A stretch of DNA of 64,000 nucleotides, taken from NCBI GenBank assembly GCA_030407315.1, contig JALQPE010002338.1, positions 226,409-290,408 on the forward strand. Reading direction: 5' to 3'. The notes under the pieces are model-generated. The model had not been told where the DNA came from. It did not search any database and saw only the letters and a list, made by a program, of their open reading frames with translations. Of this stretch, positions 9,559 to 18,400 are shown piece by piece (position 1 is the stretch's first letter; every line of letters begins with the position of its first letter). The position numbers were made by a program, and so were the translations under genes. Source of the DNA: Asparagopsis taxiformis (Eukaryota > Rhodophyta > Florideophyceae > Bonnemaisoniales > Bonnemaisoniaceae).

Positions 9559-10341
9559 TCAGTTTGCCTTTTTCTCGTCAGATACAATTGCTGTTTGCAT
9601 ATCTACTGCCTTCCGTTCGCGTAGTAGCTTAACAATGCCACTAAACCACAGAAACAAAATAAATGCAGTTGGGTAAGATATTTCGACTGGTCGTTTCCCT
9701 TTCAAGACAGCAGCGACGAGTCGATCCACGAAAAACAGATTGAAGACACACCACACAACAAAGCAACACACAGCTGCATAAGCAGGAACACTCTTTTGTC
9801 GTTTCCCCAAAGCACTCCCGTATGTTCTCTCCAGTATGATAACAGCTAGACATATATAGCCCAACCCACCGACATAATGCGCTGTATGTAACGGAAGCGT
9901 GCGGAAAATAGGATGCGTTGTTTCTTGGCGAAACATTTTGTTCACGATGACTTCATCCGAAAATACAACCAAGTCGCTAGCAAGCACGACGATGTGGCAA
10001 AAATGTGCGCAGGCAGTCATCACAGCCGAGAATAACGACCATATACTTGAAGATGGCATTAATAAATGTATGCTGAAAACAACTGATGTCACAGCTGCTG
10101 TTGAGCGCGATGCGAAACGAGGCCAGCCATTTTGCGCAAGTCGTTCCAATGTGATGTTTTTGGATTGCGATGAAATAAATACCAACATCAAGTAGAAGAA
10201 TACCAGTCCGAATATGGTCCACATTGTCGAAAGACACATTCGTCGCGTAATTGTAATTTGCTTCATTTCAACAGGAGATACTTCGCCCGCTGGCTCTTGA
10301 TTCTCGCGCTGCAGTGTTTCATCGCTCATCGTGCCAGACAT
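9559..10341 (-). CDS. Six-TM membrane protein, possibly AIG1/ADTRP-like
   Basis: 260 residues with about six hydrophobic segments (roughly 38-58, 78-100, 105-130, 155-172, 185-205, 222-240) and hydrophilic ends. The arrangement (a conserved-looking LHTAHYVGG before a TM, then VILERTYG, a long hydrophobic stretch, and a YP before the last helix) resembles AIG1/ADTRP (Far-17a) proteins, membrane threonine hydrolases of fatty-acid esters of hydroxy fatty acids. This is recollection of the pattern only, and I could not confirm the catalytic threonine. It might be an unrelated polytopic protein. ATG at 10341, with another four codons later. Confidence 0.6.
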   Translation of the reverse strand: MSGTMSDETLQRENQEPAGEVSPVEMKQITITRRMCLSTMWTIFGLVFFYLMLVFISSQSKNITLERLAQNGWPRFASRSTAAVTSVVFSIHLLMPSSSIWSLFSAVMTACAHFCHIVVLASDLVVFSDEVIVNKMFRQETTHPIFRTLPLHTAHYVGGLGYICLAVIILERTYGSALGKRQKSVPAYAAVCCFVVWCVFNLFFVDRLVAAVLKGKRPVEISYPTAFILFLWFSGIVKLLRERKAVDMQTAIVSDEKKAN

Positions 10342-10847
10342 CTCAATGTTCAGTTTTCCAAATCGTGGATGGGCAGCCGCTTATCTGCTGTCATCCACAA
10401 TTATAAACTGAACGAGATAAGTTTCCTCACCTGTAAACGTCGACAGCGGATCGGTTTCCCTTTGGAGGGCTTACAATGTGTGATATTTACGAGTGCTGTT
10501 GGGGAGTGTGGAGAGCGACCATTTCGAAAAAAAGTTGGCTACAAATTTCAAAATATGTTGCTCTCCCATGCCATGTCGGCGCATATTCAATACAACTTCA
10601 AAGTTCCATCCCGTCCAATCTGGACTACGAAACGTTTGTAAGATCCCCCTCCGCGTCAGAAACGGGAAGACCTGTATTGCCTCGACTGCATGCCGTGTAC
10701 ACTCGTGTGATGAATTAATTCCAACACGCACATTTGTGAGATACGTCATTAGCAGTGTCAATCCAACTGTTTGTTACAAGAGAACGATTCGCCAGCAATC
10801 CTTCTCAAACAGCCGTTTCGGATTCCGCGTAACCACACATCGAAGTA
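10342..10847. other. Divergent promoter region
   Basis: 506 bp between the six-TM gene (-) and the DUF1295-like gene (+). Overlapping short open frames in several registers show no domain. Probably holds both promoters. Confidence 0.4.
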
Positions 10848-11834
10848 ATGGTGAAACCAGATTTGCAACTCGTGTTGCAAACTCTCTACGTCGCAACAAC
10901 GCGCACACTGCCGACACTTCTTGAGACGCCAAACCTCTCTACACTTCATACCGCGATTATCTCATTGAATCCGCTCATCACAACCGTCTGGTCTCTAAGC
11001 ATTGTTCCGTCGTTTCTACTTATTATCTCGATCATAACGCGCTCCACCAGCTGGCCACGACGTCTACGTCCGTTTATTCCATCCGTCGCCCTTCTATATG
11101 TCATTCATCCGTATATCAGTGCCGATAAGCGGACAGATGGTTGGTTGGATCTACGATTATCTGCGATGGCCATCATGCTCGCCCAATGGAGTGCAACGCG
11201 GTTCTTTTTTGATGTGGAATCCGGAATTTGGAAAGCCAACGTTGTGGATATTCGCGACGCATACATTCGATCTGGAATGACCTCACGGTTGCTGTTCTGG
11301 CTGCGATATATTATAGTTTCGTGCCACTATGTGACCTTTGTGTACGCAGGCCTAACAGCTCCCTTCTACACTGCATGGCTATCGCGTGGCGTAGTGCTCT
11401 TTGCTCAGATTGACGCGCTCGCAGTGGTGGGTATGATGCTTTGTCTGTGGATACGCCATGTAGCAGATTTGCAACAAGACACATTTGTGAAGCATGCGCA
11501 GCGCGTCGCGCGCAAAGATCGCGTCGATAAAAAGTCTGTAGTGCGACAAGAAGGCATGTTTGCGTGGTGCAGACAGCCTGCAGCTGCAGCGGAAATAGGC
11601 ACATGGTGGTTTTGTCAGTTGTTTACAGTTGCCGCAAGTAATAGTTTGCTGAATTGGACTTTGTTGTTTCCAGTCTTGTACACAGCATTCATAATCTCAG
11701 ATACGGTCACTTTGGAACGATTTCTCGTGAAAAAGTATCCAAACTACGCGCGCTATCAACAACGTGTACCGCTCTTTCCATTTTTGGCATTCACGAAAAG
11801 GCGCCCAACTGCAACAAAGTCCAAGGAAAATTGA
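10848..11834 (+). CDS. DUF1295 / steroid 5-alpha-reductase-fold membrane protein
   Basis: 328 residues with about seven hydrophobic helices. The C-terminal half follows the DUF1295 pattern: CRQPAAAAEIGTWWFCQLF (family: RHPNYFGEI.W), then a helix, then LERFLVKKYPNYARYQQRVP, the family's charged E..K.G.Y..Y...T motif. DUF1295 proteins share the NADPH-binding fold of steroid 5-alpha reductases and ICMT, but most have no known substrate. The HPNY motif is reduced to RQPAAA, so activity may be altered. Single exon. Its stop codon is only 5 bp from that of the convergent hydrolase gene, so the two transcripts must overlap. Confidence 0.7.
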   Translation: MVKPDLQLVLQTLYVATTRTLPTLLETPNLSTLHTAIISLNPLITTVWSLSIVPSFLLIISIITRSTSWPRRLRPFIPSVALLYVIHPYISADKRTDGWLDLRLSAMAIMLAQWSATRFFFDVESGIWKANVVDIRDAYIRSGMTSRLLFWLRYIIVSCHYVTFVYAGLTAPFYTAWLSRGVVLFAQIDALAVVGMMLCLWIRHVADLQQDTFVKHAQRVARKDRVDKKSVVRQEGMFAWCRQPAAAAEIGTWWFCQLFTVAASNSLLNWTLLFPVLYTAFIISDTVTLERFLVKKYPNYARYQQRVPLFPFLAFTKRRPTATKSKEN

Positions 11835-11839
11835 TAGCA

Positions 11840-12676
11840 CTAGGCTTCAGCACACAGCTTTGCACAAAAGTGGTCGACTGCAATGGCGCATTGCTCGCCA
11901 TACCGCTGCAAAAGCAGATGTGGGCCGTGTTTTATGTCAACCCACTGTATATCACTTCTCTGTCGACGCAATTTTTCAACAGCCACGTCGTTCACGATCC
12001 AATCATCGGTTCCACGCAAATAAAGGGTACAATTGGGTGGAAGTATATCCTTTCTGCGCCATAAATGCGATGAATCTTCGGAGAGACAAATGGCAAGGCG
12101 ATGATTCATAACATCTGCGGAAACAGCTAACCCAGCATTTTGCACGATGTCCATACCTGCACCGCCGCGACCGAGAAAGACGGGTGATACCAACCATGAA
12201 GGCGGCTTGGCGCGAAAAGCAACGTCTGGGATTCGCAGGGCCCCAAGCCAGGACGGCCCTGGCGGTTGTACAAAGGTGTTGACGAAAACGTGTCCCTTAA
12301 GTTTCCCGGGCTGTTTACGACGGGCGAGTTGCAGAGCGACGTGGCCGGAGAAACTTTGATTTACAAGCACGTATCCGCGTGTTTCTTGGGCTAACGGAGT
12401 TAAATAGTTTGTGGTTATATGATGCGCTAGCTGATGTACGGTGAGCTTCTCGTCGGTTGGATACGTGGCGGCTATGACGCGATTTGGATCTTGCGGTGTT
12501 GTCAGTTTGTCTTTGAATTGGGTGAGCATCAAATCGGTGCCATCCATTCCTATGGAGAAGAAGCAATCGAACTGTTAGGCGGGGGTCGAGAGCAGATAGG
12601 CGTGCGTATAGTGGTGCAATTTGATACCTGGCAGGACGACGAGTCGGGGTTTTTGGAGGGCATGTTTGGCGCACAT
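11840..12676 (-). CDS. Alpha/beta hydrolase, two exons
   Basis: Serine-hydrolase fold of unknown substrate. Exon 2 (12549 to 11840) holds the nucleophile NQSFSGHVA (family ESFSGP), Asp in RGTDDWIV and His in KHGPHLLLQ, the expected triad order. Taken alone this frame lacks the first strand and oxyanion loop. A 78-nt GT-AG intron (12627 down to 12550; donor GTATCA, branch-like CCTAAC, acceptor CATAG) restores them. Exon 1 (12676 to 12628, start MCAKHALQ) joins to read LVVLPG/MDGTD, the classical beta-strand plus oxyanion turn. Total 252 residues. The exon-1 frame continues upstream to an alternative ATG at 12763. It converges almost end to end with the DUF1295-like gene. Confidence 0.82.
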
Positions 12677-12966
12677 GACGTTTGAGTGTCTGCATGTCGT
12701 ATGTTGAGTGATGTGTTGGTTTGGAAGGGAAAAGTAGGTTGAGAAACAAGGAGCACACACCATAGTGATGTATGTGGGTGGAGCGACGAGAGAAATGACA
12801 GGCGGAGGCCAATATTACAGAGCAAATTTTTTACCCCACTGGTTGTGATTTTCGTAGCGATCGCATTGTTATCGCTGCCTGAAAACACAACAATACGTCT
12901 AACATATCTACATGGATCTGGCTTTCCACCAGTACTTCTAGAACAATACAACACCAATGAGAGCGC

Positions 12967-13461
12967 TCATTCCAGGTCGAACCCTTCATCTCTGAAAAAC
13001 ACAAACCACGCGGAAACTGCAGCCGCTATCAGTAAAATGAGTCCTATAACGGTGCCCCAAACGAAGAATGTCTTCCGTTTTCCGCGCATACCGAGTGTCT
13101 TTTGGCAACAAAGAAAGAAGAAACAGATAGGACCTAATAGGAAGCCGAGCACCATACCCAGCAAGCCATACAGCAATGTCGCATCCTCCGGTCCCTGCGC
13201 GGGCTTGGTCAGAGTTGATTGGTAGTGTGAAGCAGACAAGTAGGGCAACGAGGTGCCGGCGGAAGACGGGGTCGGGCGAGCATTTGGGGCGGGCACTGTC
13301 TGTGTGACGGGTGTGTGGTAGGTGGAGTGGAGCGGTTGCGGCGACGATTGCTGCGGCGTTTGCGGCATGTTTTGCGGAAGGACGTATTGTGGTGGCGATG
13401 GCGGCGGGATATAGTAATGCGGCGGCGCCGCTTGCGGCGGTTGAAAATTTGGAGTGCTCAT
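12967..13461 (-). CDS. Proline-rich small membrane protein, two TM helices
   Basis: 164 residues. Residues 1-95 are low-complexity, rich in P, Q, S and T (PPPSPPQYV), and likely disordered. Then come two hydrophobic helices (about 97-117 and 130-152) separated by a short basic loop RGKRKT, and an acidic tail RDEGFDLE. By the positive-inside rule the loop is cytosolic. No family recognised and no catalytic motif. The architecture resembles adaptor-like membrane proteins that recruit WW or SH3 partners by proline motifs (inference). Confidence 0.7.
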   Translation of the reverse strand: MSTPNFQPPQAAPPHYYIPPPSPPQYVLPQNMPQTPQQSSPQPLHSTYHTPVTQTVPAPNARPTPSSAGTSLPYLSASHYQSTLTKPAQGPEDATLLYGLLGMVLGFLLGPICFFFLCCQKTLGMRGKRKTFFVWGTVIGLILLIAAAVSAWFVFFRDEGFDLE

Positions 13462-13802
13462 GGTTTTACGATCTTGAGCATGGGGGAGCCATTGCGGTAC
13501 GGAGCGAGTGGTAAGCGACTTTGGTAAAGTTAGGTTATGAACGAGAAACTCAAGTCTGAAAGCTCAATGCGCGGTCGATGCTCGGCAATGCTTTGATGTA
13601 CTGAGCAGTTGCTCTCTGTATCGCTGGCCTTATTTTTGGTGCATCGTCAGCGGATTCTCCTCTTTGTTTTTGTGACATTTTTCCTCCACTTCACAGTTTA
13701 CAGTTATAGCATTGCTGTATCTCAAACTACAACTGCCCTCCCTAACTTTGAAACTCCCCCGACCGCCTTTGCACGCCACCCTTGCCGACCCCACGCAACA
13801 AC
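13462..13802. other. Divergent promoter region
   Basis: 341 bp between the proline-rich protein (-) and the zinc-finger protein (+). Nothing but presumed promoters and leaders. Confidence 0.4.
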
Positions 13803-14339
13803 ATGCAACAACCATCCCTCTTCCTCTGTTCAGATTGCAACCAACAGGTGCCAGAGCAGAACCGCACAATTCATTCAGTAACCTGTGCACGACATGGCTC
13901 CTACCAACAAACCCAATCCGATATTGGTAGTGATGATGCCTCGTCGAGCAACGCTCAACAACTGGTAGAGTGTACCTACTGCCTCCTCCTCGTCTCCTTG
14001 AACGACCTCGACGCGCACGAAGACCTTTGCGGAACACAAACAGACATCTGCGACATGTGCTCAAACCGTGTGCGCAAAAGAGATATCACTGCTCATTTAT
14101 CATCATCCTGTCAATTTGGCATAACTTCCTCGCGTGTACCAACTCAAAACACTCAACATGATACTTTATTCGCTCACGAACGCCAACCATTACAAAACTG
14201 GCAACACCAACGCCAAACATCACGACGTCCAAATACAACGCAATCCGGACTCGATACTGTTGCTCAGTGGGCTCCAGTTGCTGTTCTTGCAGGTACCATA
14301 CTTGCTGCAGGTCTTCTAATGCGCCCTCGTCGTCGGTAA
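13803..14339 (+). CDS. TRAF-type zinc-finger protein with C-terminal tail anchor
   Basis: 178 residues from the first ATG (13803). Three consecutive CxxC-x(11)-H-x(3)-C modules: CSDC..HSVTC (residues 9-28), CTYC..HEDLC and CDMC..HLSSSC. This is the TRAF/XAF1-type zinc-finger pattern, usually protein-binding. A Q/T/R-rich linker follows, then one hydrophobic helix WAPVAVLAGTILAAGLLM ending RPRRR, a typical tail anchor for ER, mitochondrial or plastid outer membranes, with the fingers facing the cytosol. No RING is present, so it is not itself an obvious E3 ligase. Its last 24 nt overlap the coding 3' end of the convergent Maf gene. Confidence 0.75.
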   Translation: MQQPSLFLCSDCNQQVPEQNRTIHSVTCARHGSYQQTQSDIGSDDASSSNAQQLVECTYCLLLVSLNDLDAHEDLCGTQTDICDMCSNRVRKRDITAHLSSSCQFGITSSRVPTQNTQHDTLFAHERQPLQNWQHQRQTSRRPNTTQSGLDTVAQWAPVAVLAGTILAAGLLMRPRRR

Positions 14340-14969
14340 CCCTTCACCCACACCATCCGCCGCCTCTTTCAAAAGACGTGTCAACAACTCCACAGGCAAC
14401 CCCATAATACTATCAAGAGTTCCTTCGCGATGCGTGAGATACGGTGCTAGAAGCTCATCCTCTACAGTGACACCACCAGCACTGTACATAACATCGCCCT
14501 TTTCTATCAGACGATCAATCACCTCCTCTGGAATGGGACGGAAATACTGACGCGCCACATCGACACCCTGCGCACGATATCCAGTGCTAGTATTCGTCAC
14601 TACAATGGCAGCAACTGTGACCACTGGATGGGTAGCGTACCCCCTGAGATACTGCCGACATTGCGCAGCGTCAGCCGGTTTTTCGCGAATCGTACCTGCA
14701 TACGAAAGTACTTGGTCGCTTGTCATTAAAAGCGAACCCTTGGGCGCGCTTGCAAGAAGGGCATCCGCTTTTGCGTTTGCAATTGCGAGTGTTAGTATAG
14801 AAGGATCGGCAACTTTTCTATCGGCAAATCCTGCAGTTACAGCCTTTTCATCTATGTCTGCCGACAGAGTTGTAAACGCCGTTTCGGGGAAATGCTGTCT
14901 GAAGACGCATTGTCGCCAACGAGACGTTGTGCCGAGGATTATCTTGTGTCCAGCGAAAGGATCGCTCAT
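14316..14969 (-). CDS. Maf/HAM1-like nucleotide pyrophosphatase
   Basis: 217 residues, the normal Maf length. Maf proteins hydrolyse non-canonical or modified (d)NTPs (house-cleaning) and occur as ASMTL-type proteins in eukaryotes. N-terminal LGTTSRWRQ corresponds to LASxSPRR, TSDQVLSY to the catalytic ADTVV-type strand (D with Q), and REKPADAAQ to the family's xKPxxxxxA helix. TREGTLDSIMGLPVE corresponds to the C-terminal GxxxxIxGLP motif. The frame is open upstream to a GTG at 15107, but 14969 is the first ATG and fits the family start. The 3' end overlaps the zinc-finger gene by 24 nt in convergent orientation. Confidence 0.88.
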   Translation of the reverse strand: MSDPFAGHKIILGTTSRWRQCVFRQHFPETAFTTLSADIDEKAVTAGFADRKVADPSILTLAIANAKADALLASAPKGSLLMTSDQVLSYAGTIREKPADAAQCRQYLRGYATHPVVTVAAIVVTNTSTGYRAQGVDVARQYFRPIPEEVIDRLIEKGDVMYSAGGVTVEDELLAPYLTHREGTLDSIMGLPVELLTRLLKEAADGVGEGLPTTRAH

Positions 14970-15432
14970 GGTGGCGCTTGTGCCAAACGGGAGATAACCA
15001 GAGCTGCTAACGTGCTGAATTAATTTTAGTACTGAGAAATTAGTGCCAACGCGAGAAGCCAACCCTAAACTATTCGCACACCTGTCCAAATTGCCGACCG
15101 AGAGCACGTTGGGATAGCCACATCAGTCGATTGAAAAAGTCGTGCTCAGCTCTATGATGCCTCCGCACCCTTAAACAAGCTAACATATATTTGGTGTTGA
15201 GCAAGTCCTATGCCAACAAATATCTGCGCAGTGCAAATCGTTTGGCGACGTGTAGCACTTTCCCATCCTGTTCCTTCGATGCATACAGTGAACAGATATT
15301 GAACAAACCTCAAAGCCTGCACCTGATACTATATGCACTTTCGCTTTTATTGTCCGTCACTCGCTGTACTCTTCCCTCTCTTTGCTACTATGTCTTGTTC
15401 CCCTTCACCCGTGTGAATTCAGTATATCGTCA
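14970..15432. other. Divergent promoter region
   Basis: 463 bp between Maf (-) and the five-domain bestrophin gene (+). An in-frame ATG at 15382 could add 17 residues to the latter. No other feature seen. Confidence 0.4.
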
Positions 15433-18400
15433 ATGGCCGCAAAGACAACCTCTGCACCACCCCTCAGTGATCCAAAATGTCTCGAAGACTCCATTTCACC
15501 AAATCTTCTCAACCTAGAACGTGGTATAAAATATTCCACATCATCCCGTTGTTCCTACACCTCCATAGCCCACGCTACAGTTGCACGTTACTTCGCCCAC
15601 ACCAGGGACACCGGCAAGCTTGGTTCCGGTCCAGCTGAACTCGGACCTGCCAATCTCACCGTTTTCAACTTCATATTTCAATCTATGCCATGGTCAATAC
15701 TTCTTGCTCAAACCATATGGTCTTCTGTCATCATGCTTGTAGCATGGAGCCGTGGTGATACCAACTTCAGCACCCTGTCTATCTCATTCTGGTCGTCCAG
15801 CTTTCTTCTTCCGTCCCACATTCTTAGCGCTGTTGGTTGGGCGCTTTTTGTGCTGCTTGGCTTCTTCATTCGAGAAGCCTCTGGTCGTCATCGTGAGGCA
15901 TTGGAAAACTGGCACAACATAACGTCTCATATTCGTATCGTCATTCGCCACATTGTACAGATGTATCCCCAAGGCCTTCGGCATTCCGGAGACCACGATA
16001 GAATTCTCGCACATCTGATTGCATTACCAATTTCTATCAAAATGACTCTTCGTCATGAACGAGAAGCACAACAGCTAGCGATGTTTCTGCACCCCTCCGA
16101 CGTAGACGATATTATTCAATCTGATCATATGCACATTCATTGTTTGCGTGTTGTAAAGTCTTACTTTACATGTGCAGAAGTCGATGCTACAGCTGGTTTT
16201 CAAACTGCAGCGAAGACAATACCGGCTGGATACGGAGCACGTGTGCATTCAATAGCTTTTCTCGACGCAATTGAGCAATTTACTGCAAGTATCATTCGCA
16301 TTGGTGAGTTTCGCCCATCTGCGGGATATGTCAATCACCTGCGAGTTTTTCTATACATATGGCTGTCATTTTTGCCTTTAGGTTTAGTTGAAACAAGCGG
16401 ATGGTAAGCTATTCTATTCAGCAGACTTAATTTATGAATGATGAAGCGGTGATTATGGCGAAGGTGGACATGTGCTGACTTTTTCCGTCTTTCAATACGA
16501 TGCATATACTTGTTATGCTTTATGTTGTTCCCTTTGCAATGGCTTGTTCCTTAGGTTTACTGTGTTGTGGGCACTGCTTATTACATATGGAGTTGGTATG
16601 CTTTTCGTAATTGCCATGGCTCTCAATAATCCGTTCGGCTATGATATTCAAGATATCAAGTTGAACAGATTAGCAAGTGAAGCCGCTGTGAGCATTCTGG
16701 ACACATACTACGAGGAACGTACTCTCCCAGAGTTGATCAAGTTTGACCATGCAACACCGAAGTGGCTAGGAAAAGATTGGTCAGGAAATAGAGAGTTTGG
16801 TACCGATGCGAAGCGTCGAGGTCGCCCTTCAAGTTTTCTGAAACGTATTCGCTTTTCCGCCCAGAATAAGCAGATTGCCGTTTCAATGTCTCTTTTTCTT
16901 CTGTGGATGACGTTTGTGATATTTCTTACTAGGGGAATCTCAACTAACGAAAGCGATGATCCCAACGAAAGTTGTCGCTGGTGGTGCATTTATGTACCGC
17001 TGAGTGCTAGGACTACATCTTACATAGGCCTAGGAGTTTTTCTGTTGCTGAGTTTCTGGATGAACGATGCGTACGGGCGATATTGGGGAGGCCTACAACT
17101 ATGGGAAGCAAACCTCAAGCCATCCATAAGCAGGCTGACGTTTGAACTCGGATTCACATGCAGGAATGGAACATGGCATGGAAGAGATAGAGAGCGTCTT
17201 TTCTCCCATATTGCAGCTATCCCCTACGCAGCAAAACAAATGCTTCGAAAAAGTCGCGATCTTTCTGATTTTGAAGGTCTTCTTTCGCCGGAAGACATTG
17301 CTGCTCTTTCAGAATCGCGAGATCTTGTTGCTCAGTGTCTTCGTGTGGTTTATGCATACGTTTACAGTGTTGATGGCCAAGACAAAGATACTCTTCTCTC
17401 CGGTAAGGACCCTGTGAGTAACGTAATTCTAAATATCATGAGAAGTTGTTGGAACATTGAGAGATGCATTAATACATGCGTAGCGATGGGAATGATACCG
17501 ATTTCACCGTCTTTTACGCTTCACATTTACGTATTCGCAGCTATATGGCTAATACTCCTTCCATTGGCCTTTGTAGAACATAATGGACTGCTCTCTTACT
17601 TATATCTTTCGCCAATAGCATATTCCATTCTGAGGCTGATCGTGATGGGGAAGGAGCTCGCTGATCCGTTTGGTGATGACCCTAACGATATTCCATTGGA
17701 AAAGTTTTGTGACCAACTAAAAGTCATGATAAGAGATATATGTCGTGAAACAACTCCCGGCCCCGCTGCATTTGTGCATGAAAGTTCATGGTATGTTGAA
17801 AGGTACAAAAGCCAAATTGGAAACATTGAAAGGGATTTACCGCAACAACCCAAATCGTTTTTCAGAGAAACTCTGAAGCGGTTTCAGCACAGCTTCCCGC
17901 ATGTGTCATGGCTTGCGCAGATCCCGATCACACTATGGGTTTGTGCGGCAGTTTTCATATCTTACAGTCTCTCCTTTACCTGGAGTGAAGAGCGTCGCAA
18001 CAATGGATGTCGTGAATGGTGCAGCCCAGCTGATGTCGACAAAAACATATTACTTGAAACTGGCTTTGCTTTGTTTCTCATTCTCTCATTTAGAACAGCA
18101 GATGCCATGCAGAGGTACCAGAATGCCGCTACATTGATTTCTCGGCTAGAAAAGCAACTGAGGTCACTACTAATGGAAATGATGCATGCATACGAAAACG
18201 GTTCATGGCATAGAAATGACAAAGAGAGAATGGTTGCACATCTTATCCAGATTCCCATGTTTCTATGCGACAAGCTTCTCGGAACGGACTTATCTCATGA
18301 GAAGAGACTTTTGTCTGATGAGGACTTTCAGAAATGCATTGAGAGTTCGGATCCCGTACGTTACTGCATTCAAATGGTGGAAGCGTATGTTATAGCATAC

